This document shows, piece by piece, positions 56,286-64,000 of a DNA stretch of 64,000 nucleotides. The stretch covers positions 33,660,337 through 33,724,336 of the forward strand of contig CM041780.1 of the NCBI GenBank assembly GCA_023374045.1, written 5' to 3'. Numbering within the stretch: position 1 is the stretch's first letter; each line of letters opens with the position of its first letter. The stretch is from Limonium bicolor. Its lineage: Eukaryota; Streptophyta; Magnoliopsida; Caryophyllales; Plumbaginaceae. The position numbers were made by a program, and so were the translations under genes. The notes beneath the pieces are model-generated. The model searched no databases. It saw only the letters and a list, made by a program, of their open reading frames with translations, and had not been told where the DNA came from.

Positions 56286-58312
56286 TACACCCGCTAGACA
56301 GCTATTGCGCTACTAGTGCGGTCGACTTTCATTTTACACCTGCTAGACAGCTATTGCGCTACTAGTACGGTCGCCTTTGTTTTACACCTGCTAGACAGCT
56401 ATTGCGCTACTAGTACGGTCGCCTTTCGTTTTACACCCGCTAGGCAGCTATTGCGCTACTAGTGCGGTCGACTTTTCGTTTTACACCCGCTAGACAGCTA
56501 TTGCGCTACTAGTGCGGTCGACTTTCATTTTACACCTGCTAGACAGCTATTGCGCTACTAGTACGGTCGCCTTTCGTTTTACACCTGCTAGACAGCTATT
56601 GCGCTACTAGTACGGTCGCCTTTCGTTTTATACCGCTAGGCAGCTATTGCGCTACTAGTGCGGTCGACTTTTCGTTTTACACCCGCTAGACAGCTATTGC
56701 GCTACTAGTGCGGTCGACTTTTCATTTTACACCCGCTAGACAGCTATTGCGCTACTAGTGCGGCCGACTTTTTGTTTTACACCCGCTAGACAGCTATTGC
56801 GCTACTATGCGGTCGACTTTTCGTTTTACACCTGCTAGACAGCTATTGCGCTACTAGTGCGGTCGACTTTTCGTTTTACACCCGCTAGACAGCTATTGCG
56901 CTACTAGTGCGGTCGACTTTCGTTTTACACCCGCTAGACAGCTATTGCGCTACTAGTGCGGTCGACTTTTCGCTTACACCCGCTAGGCGCTATTGCGCTA
57001 CTAGTGCGGTCGACTTTCCGCTTCACACCCGCTAGGCAGCTATTGCGCTACTAGTGCGGTCGACTTTTATTTTACACCCGCTAGACAGCTATTGCGCTAC
57101 TAGTGCGGTCGACTTTTCGTTTTACACCCGCTAGACAGCTATTGCGCTACTAGTGCGGTCGACTTTTCGTTTTACACCCGCTAGACAGCTATTGCGCTAC
57201 TAGTGCGGTCGACTTTTCGTTTTACACCCGCTAGACAGCTATTGCGCTACTAGTGCGGTCGACCTTTCGTTTTACACCCGCTAGGCAGCTATTGCGCTAC
57301 TAGTGCGGTCGACTTTTCGTTTTACACCCGCTAGACAGCTATTGCGCTACTAGTGCGGTCGACTTTTCGCTTTTACACCCGCTAGGACAGCTATTGCGCT
57401 ACTAGTGCGGTCGACTTCTCGCTCACACCCGCTAGGCAGCTATTGCGCTACTAGTGCGGTCGACTTTTCATTTTACACCCGCTAGACAGCTATTGCGCTA
57501 CTAGTGCGGTCGACTTTTCGTTTACACCCGCTAGACAGCTATTGCGCTACTAGTGCGGTCGACTTTTCGTTTTACACCCGCTAGACAGCTATTGCGCTAC
57601 TAGTGCGGTCGACTTTTCGTTTTACACCCGCTAGACAGCTATTGCGCTACTAGTGCGGTCGACCTTTCGTTTTACACCCGCTAGGCAGCTATTGCGCTAC
57701 TAGTGCGGTCGACCTTTCGTTTTACACCCGCTAGACAGCTATTGCGCTACTAGTGCGGTCGACTTTTCGCTTTACATCCGCTAGACAGCTATTGCGCTAC
57801 TAGTGCGGTCGACTTTTCATTTTACACCCGCTAGACAGCTATTGCGCTACTAGTGCGGTCGACTTTCGTTTTACACCCGCTAGACAGCTATTGCGCTACT
57901 AGTGCGGTCGACTTTCGTTTTACACCCGCTAGACAGCTATTGCGCTACTAGTGCGGTCGACTTTTCGTTTACACCCGCTAGACAGCTATTGCGCTACTAG
58001 TGCGGTCGACCTTCGTTTTACACCCGCTAGGCAGCTATTGCGCTACTAGTGCGGTCGACTTTCGTTTTACACCGCTAGACAGCTATTGCGCTACTAGTGC
58101 GGTCGACTTTTCGCTTTACATCCGCTAGACAGCTATTGCGCTACTAGTGCGGTCGACTTTTCGTTTTACACCGCTGGACAGCTATTGCGCTACTAGTGCG
58201 GTCGAATTTTCCGTTTTACACCTGCTAGACAGCTATGACGCTACTAGTACGGTCGCCTTTCGTTTTACACCTGCTAGACAGCTATTGCGCTACTAGTACG
58301 GTACCTAACTTG
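56286..58312. repeat. 50-bp tandem array, about 40 units
   Basis: The unit contains ACACCCGCTAGACAGC, TATTGCGCTACTAGTGCGG and TCGACTTTTCGTTTT. A minor variant has CCTGCTAG with AGTACGGTCGCC and is found at 56330-56440, 56535-56630 and 58215-58312, that is, near both ends. Most length changes are single bases in the T run. Confidence 0.97.
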
Positions 58313-58610
58313 CATTCTAGGCCCGTCATAAGTCCTAGGGCTGGATATCAAAGAGGTTCCAGTTGAGGCACTCCCCAAGTCCTCGTGCACCGTAAACCAA
58401 TCTTAATTGTTAGTAAGCAGAGGCTCGTCATAACCTATGGCTAGATATCAAGAGGTCTAGTTGAGGCACTCGTCATAAGTCCCGTACTCAATCGATTGCA
58501 CATTAATATCAAGGGCTTGTACTCAACAGTATACATTCCTAAACCTAGTTAGACGTCAAGAGGTCTAACTGAGGCTTGTCATAAGTCCTCGTACTTTCAA
58601 TCACATTCAT
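58313..58610. repeat. three diverged units with CGTCATAAG and AGATATCAAGAGG
   Basis: Units of roughly 100-110 bp share GAGGCTCGTCATAAGTCCT, TAGATATCAAGAGGTCTA and TTGAGGCACTC blocks. The first block resembles the repeat at 19530-19824 in Ogr-1. Confidence 0.75.
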
Positions 58611-58649
58611 ACACTCAAGATCGCATCCCATCAAATCACAAAAACCGTA

Positions 58650-58747
58650 GTGAGAATTTTTGGCGCCCCGTCAACCTTGATCCAATTCTGCAAGGGCTTG
58701 CAAAATTGAATCAAGGGGAGCCATCTGTAGACACCAAAAATTCTCAC
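58650..58747 (+). other. Ogr-3 polypurine tract inside a nested hairpin
   Basis: Outer arms GTGAGAATTTTTGG (58650-58663) and CCAAAAATTCTCAC (58734-58747, inside the LTR) are perfectly complementary. The inner arms 58675-58694 and 58697-58716 pair at 18 of 20 positions with a 2-nt loop. The polypurine tract TCAAGGGGAGCCATC overlaps the inner right arm and abuts the LTR at 58726. Confidence 0.85.
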
Positions 58748-61700
58748 CCCATAAGGCAAATTCCGAGTTAACAAATAAAATAAGAGGGGTCGTCGCCTTT
58801 CTTTCTCAAAACGTATCAATGTGCATGCCAAAACGAAACCGTCATTTTATGACAAAATTCCTAAATCATTTTCTCAAAGCATTTCAGAAATAAAAACAAC
58901 GGTTTCCAAAAATGAATTTCCAACAATCATCCGGTTTTTTAACCCGCCCCTTTTGTCTGTCTACTTATTTCACACCATTTTCATTTTATTATTCTCTTTC
59001 ACCCCGGACCAAACCAGGCCCAAAGCTTGCGTGGCCCAGTTAGTTCCCTTATGCCCATCCAATGACAGCCCATCACCCAAAAAATGAGAACCCTGATCTA
59101 CTCCTGTAGCCAGCCGACAAGTATACTAGTCATCATCCCTCTTTGATACAAAAACAAAACCTATTTTTTTTTGGGGAAAAACAGTAGCCGACCTCCTTAC
59201 CCTCTTCCGTGGTCGACTCTTTCCACCTCACCCTTCAGCTTCCTCCATTTTCTTCGATACCACAATCGAAAATGGGACAAAAACCCTAATCAGGGGGACG
59301 GTGGTCGGAAGAGGCGCCGTTTTCATATTCCATCCTCTCCATTCTTGCTATTGAGCTCCTCCACCAGAAATTGTTTTCGTTGCAGACCACCATCCTCCAC
59401 AATCGCACCCTTCTTCGACACCATTATAACCTTGAACCACCACGAACCTCTCATTTCACCCTGATTTTCCTTTCGTTTGCTCCTGTTGCCCATTCAACAT
59501 TCAACGAGGTCCGACGAGTGCCGAACCCAGTATTGATCCAAGTGTTCGTGACAGCTATACGAGTCCAAGTCTCGATGTTACCTCATCACTCAATTTTCTT
59601 TTCTCCCTGTTTTGCTTCTCCCGGTTATTTTGCTCGTGCATTCGTCGGTTCCCTTCAGAGGGCAGTTTATTTGCTATTTACCACTGATTTGGACGATGCC
59701 TAACCTACAATAGACTCTCGAAATCTCAGTGCCATGAGAAATGATATTATGGTTCAAATCTGAAATGCTTTCCCACTGCGTTCATCGGTGTGAACCGGCG
59801 ACACTCGTTTCCGGCCTTTCGAGCTCGCCGTCGGTTTCAGAACATGCCCCCACCTTCTGACGATCCCCGGCCCCATTGTCTGCTTGGTGGTACTCGCGGT
59901 GGCTCCCAACAATTTTGATCTTCAAACGCTCTACGAGTGTGTCACATTAGGGCGGTACCTCTCTCTGTTGCTGTTTCTGGTTTCGTTTCTGTCTAAGTGT
60001 TATTCATCCTTTCGGTGCTTTGTTAATGCTCGACTCATTAGATCACTAATGTGTACATCTTGTTGCTTACTGCTCTGAATCGCGGATCGTTTTGAGTTGA
60101 AACTGATAAAACCCCCCGTGGCTGAGTTGACTTCCTCTCGCGATCGTTTGTTTTTTTCCTTTACTTTCACGCTCTGGTTCTGATGTTAAGGTTTCGGTTT
60201 CTTTGTTCTTGTGAACCTGTGGAGGAAAAGTCAGTGCTATACCCTCAATTACAGTCAGTGCCTTGTTTCTGATTTTAACTGAATCATTTGCGTGATTCTG
60301 TTGTTTTTTTCTGTCCGTTTATGCTGGGGTTTAATCGAAGCCCATGAGTTGTTTGATCCGTCTGAGTTTGCTAAGGAAAAGAGAATTAATATTAATCCAT
60401 TTCTGATCAAGTTTCGTCTAAAATTTGCTTGTGTTTACCCTGGATTTGGAGAGGACCATGTTTCTGTTCGAGGTTTATCCCGACATCAGGGATTATTCCG
60501 GTTTTTTTCTGTTCATACGCCAATTTGACTAACCTCATTGAATATTGAGATTAATACTGGTATAAAGTTTCAGGTGGTTGTCCAGGCCTTGTAATTAACT
60601 TATGGCCGATCGACTGTTTAGTTGCAATTGTTTCGGGTCGATTTCGTTATTTTACTATCGGAGGCCAATTTTTTTTTTTTGCGTTCCGGTCCTTGGGCCG
60701 TGGGCCCCAAGTAACTTGTTGACTAAGTATGAATTTGGGCTGTGAACCATTTTGCTCACCATGTGCCGATGCAACTTCTTGGTTTGCTTTTCTCATTGTG
60801 TGTCTCGTGTTTTCGTCGTCTACTGTTTTGGGCTCTGTGGCTCGATCCTTTTGTTGAATCACACTGTTTTTTCTCTTCACCTCTCTTGCGCTCGATTGGT
60901 ACTCTTTGTTTTTGGATCTTCAATGCTTACTTGATTTAATTGCCTTGATTTGACCTCTTGGACCTCTGACGTCTTTGAAATTGCTCTGGGGTTTGGAAAT
61001 ATAATGATCTTTTGACCTCCACGATGATTTAATACCTTTGATATGTTTTGTCTTGTCTGATACTTGGTCAATTGATTTGATTAACATATATGACGTTTTT
61101 CCGCTAATATGACATAACGTTACAGTTGTATGCTTAATTGATATCACAATTATTCGTTGGCTGGTGGGTCCCCTATTAATTGTTTTTCATCTTAGAGGGA
61201 AATGATATAAACCCTTCTAGGTATGATCCCACATGACTCACAACTCCACCTCTTTGATACTGCACTTCGTTTGAGTCATAATCTAAGATGACGAATTAAT
61301 TTGAGTAGCAACCCCAATGTTTGGTTTATCTTACAATCCTTAGCATTGTTGGCAGCTTGAAACTCTTTTCTATGTTCTCGGTTGGGTGTGGGAGATGATT
61401 AGATTGCCCCCTTTCCTCCCCCATGAGAGGGGCCGTATGATCCCATTGCACACATCCCAACCTCTTTCCGTTCTCTTGACTGATGTATTGTGCCTCTCTT
61501 GGTTGTGTTTCTTTGACATGTACCTAATGCTCGTGGAACGAGAAACTACTCTAAGACTAAGCAACGGGATCGTGGCTTGCACTACCCGGGGTCTCCGCTT
61601 CAAACACATGTAACGGTTGGTGCACTTCTTGTTGATCCTTTCAGCTCAAGTGAGGCGGCGTCGATGCGACCCCCCATAGCAGCTTTAGATTTAAGCTTTT

Positions 61701-64000
61701 CACTTGTACTTGTATCAATTTGTAATTCGTTTGTTTTCACTTTCGGTTGTAGTGTTGTGACTTATTCATTTTTGTGACTTCATCCCATAACCGTTACATT
61801 ATTCTCTTGCTTGCAACCTTTGATTGACTTTTGAAAGATAGTAAATAGGATAAGACTAACAATTGGTTAGCAACCCATATAGTAGGACTCATCTTGTTAG
61901 TTTTGAGAGTTTTAGATTTAAATAATTCTGATTCTTTACCTAGATAGCTTTGATGATTTGTTCTTGTATATACATTTCTCGTACTACCTCTGAAATTCAT
62001 TCATACGTACAATAGCTTAAATTTTTTTAAACCCCATGTCCACATGTATGTAATTACTCAGACAGATTCCGAATTCTTTTCACATATACTTGTTTTATTC
62101 GGATAGCTCTTGAAATCCATGTTTGTATATATATTTGTTTATATAGCCTTGGAAATTCATCTCCACATATCATTTGCTCATCATTCTTTGTCTATGATTT
62201 TGTAAGTGTATGGACTGATCCTGTTTGGGCCCATGTAACTCTTGGCCCAAATATAATTTTGTTCAGGTTCGGTCCATAACCAGCCAAACGGGCTGGAACA
62301 GGTGGCCCTAGAAAGCCAATTAGGTTGCCCTTTTGTGCATTTTAGAAAAGCCCTAGGTTCGGGGTATCCTCAATGCATACGGGTCCTAGACACGGTCCAT
62401 GTGAGGAATGCCCGTCCCCCTTAAAATTTTCCAAATCATCCTCTAAAGTCAGAATAAAATTCACAATCAATCAATCATCCAATTCCAAATCATTTAAAGA
62501 TCCAATGAGTCAAATTCCACTTCAAAATCAATCTCTCTCATCAAACACACTTCAAAATCACTATCCCATCAAACACATTACAAATCACTCTCTCTCATAT
62601 TCTCTCATCACACACGTTTCAAATCAAACTCTCTCATACCCTCTCCTCAAACACACTTCAAAATCAATCCCTTTCATACTCACTCATCATACGCTCACCA
62701 AAATCAATCCTCTCATACTCCAAAACCAGATATCCTTCATGAATTCTTCGGAATCAAAGCTCTTTGCACTCAACATTAAATACACTTCATACACTCATTA
62801 GACACGCTTCAACCTCACAAAGCATTTGAAATGCTTCCAAAAAGTTCTAAGATCAAACTTCAAACTCCTTCCAAACTCCAATTGTCTCATAGATTCAAAT
62901 CATTTTCCAATTTCAATCTCAAAGGCCAAACTAAGCCCAATTCCAAGCCCCAAATCCAGCTCATTCATAGGGCCCAACCCGGCCCAATTTCAAAGGTCCA
63001 ATCCGGCCCACATTTCAAGGCCCAAATCCGGCTCATTACCTCAATTCGATCCTGGTTTAGTTTCAAATCCAATTCAACTTCAATTCCAATTCAAATTCAA
63101 TTTCAATCCAATTCAATCAAATTCAGTCCAATCCGATCCAGAATCAATTCGATCTCAATCCAATTCAATTCAAAATTCTTTTCATTCCCAATTCAATTCA
63201 ACTTCGTTTCAATCCCGAACAATTCTAAACATCATAAATCTCAAATTCTGGAAAACTTCAATCTCCTTGAAGTCAAGCATCTCGAATCTCTAACCATCTC
63301 AATAGCTCAACAGACTCGACCGTCTCAGCAGCTCAACAGACTCGACTGTCTCAATAGCTCAGCAGACTCGAACGTCTCAGCAGCTCAACAGATTCGACCG
63401 TCTCAGCAGCTCAACAGACTCGACCGTCTCAGCAGCTCAACAGACTCTACCGTCTCAACAGCTCAACAGACTCGAATGTCTCCGCAGTTCAACAGATTCG
63501 AACATCTCAATAGACTCATCAAATTCAAACACCTCGAAAACCCTCAGCTCCTCAAAAGCCGAACCCCTTGAAATTTGGTAATCCTTTCAACAAGCCCCGA
63601 ATGTCTCACAGACCCGAGCGTCTCACAGATGTCATCATTTTAGGATTTCAAATATCTCATAGGGTCGAGCACCTCAAACTCCAAAACAAACTCGACAATC
63701 CATCAAGCCCCACGAAATGGCCACAAAACCTCTTTGACCCTTCAAAGACCCAAAAGGTCAAAAGCCCAATTCCTTCAAAACCCCAAACTCCCAAGTCCCC
63801 AAAAAACACTGAACTACGTAAGGTCTGATCTCAACAGGAAGTTGGGTACGTAGGCAGCCCACACAGGGTGCGACCCCACTCCAAATAAAAAACCCTTTTC
63901 CCCATACTAAGATGTTCTCTATACCTCTCAAAACACTCAAAACCTTCTTTGGCTCCCACAAACTTCAAACCATCAGACACTAAGTCTTGTCTATTCGCTC
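58726..64000 (+). mobile_element. Ogr-3 3' LTR, cut by the window end
   Basis: The first 5275 bp of the LTR. It differs from the 5' LTR by many one-base indels in homopolymers and by a divergent patch at 60783-61149. Sub-features correspond to those of 44762-50603. Confidence 0.92.

Larger units (their letters stand above)
44762..64000 (+). mobile_element. Ogr-3: very large non-autonomous Ogre-type element
   Basis: 5' LTR 44762-50603, PBS 50607-50624, 8.1 kb of internal sequence without any gag or pol domain, a polypurine tract at 58711-58725, and a 3' LTR from 58726 to beyond the window. With the missing LTR end (about 0.57 kb) the element would be near 19.8 kb. CTTAG (44757-44761) should be its left target duplication; the right copy is outside the window. 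Confidence 0.88.

Noticed and set aside
56286..58312. CRISPR-like regular array
   Set aside because: Units are head-to-tail copies with no unique spacers, and the setting is a plant retrotransposon.

Overview
This window looks like intergenic DNA from a large-genome flowering plant, probably a eudicot. I find no host gene, rRNA or tRNA. Almost every base can be assigned to nested LTR retrotransposons of three Ty3/gypsy lineages. The lineages are recognised by primer-binding sites (PBS), LTR termini, target-site duplications (TSDs) and gag remnants: Tekay/Del-type chromoviruses (PBS TGGTATCAGAGC, initiator tRNA-Met; LTRs run TGAAATACCCC...GGGGTGTTACA), Tat/Ogre-type elements (PBS TGGCGACTCTGCTGGGGA, which I read as tRNA-Arg) and an Athila-type element (PBS TGGCGCCGTTGCCGGGGA, tRNA-Asp). 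The element names below are my own labels.

Layout. Tek-A, a plus-strand chromovirus, is the outermost host. Its 5' LTR survives as 15593-16778 and 31312-31729. Its PBS is at 31734, its gag at 31962-33356, a decayed pol-like tract runs to about 34973, and its 3' LTR starts at 35660. Tek-B (internal remnants 4316-5019 and 8922-11040, 3' LTR 11041-15592) appears to have inserted into the Tek-A 5' LTR. Tek-B carries a minus-strand solo LTR (Tek-D, 5020-8916, TSD AACAA). Left of it lies another chromovirus LTR (Tek-C, 1-4315), which itself holds a solo Ogre-type LTR (973-2759, TSD GTAAG). Ogr-1 (16779-31311, minus strand, TSD CGCTG) also sits in the Tek-A 5' LTR, has no gag or pol, and contains Ath-1 (21000-27233, minus strand, TSD CTTCG), a gag-only Athila-type element. 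On the right, Ogr-2 (from 40166) interrupts the Tek-A 3' LTR. It keeps its 5' LTR, PBS, leader and a 403-codon gag, and is in turn split by Ogr-3 (from 44762), a very large non-autonomous element with 5.8-kb LTRs and a 2-kb array of 50-bp repeats. Ogr-3 runs off the right edge.

How the parts work together. None of the elements is autonomous within the window. They could move only with proteins supplied by relatives, so their cis signals matter most. The most unusual features are these: (1) the Tek-A gag is split by three short GT-AG introns (79, 73 and 83 nt) whose removal keeps the gag reading frame through the zinc-knuckle region; (2) a small hairpin followed by AAGGGGGGTAGA occurs four times in two chromoviruses, with four different but self-complementary stems; (3) the first bases of the 3' LTR take part in inverted repeats at the polypurine tract in all three lineages; (4) GC-rich palindromes of different sequence are amplified in LTRs or leaders of all three lineages. 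Repeated one-base losses in homopolymers, in gag frames and between LTR pairs, may be partly assembly error.
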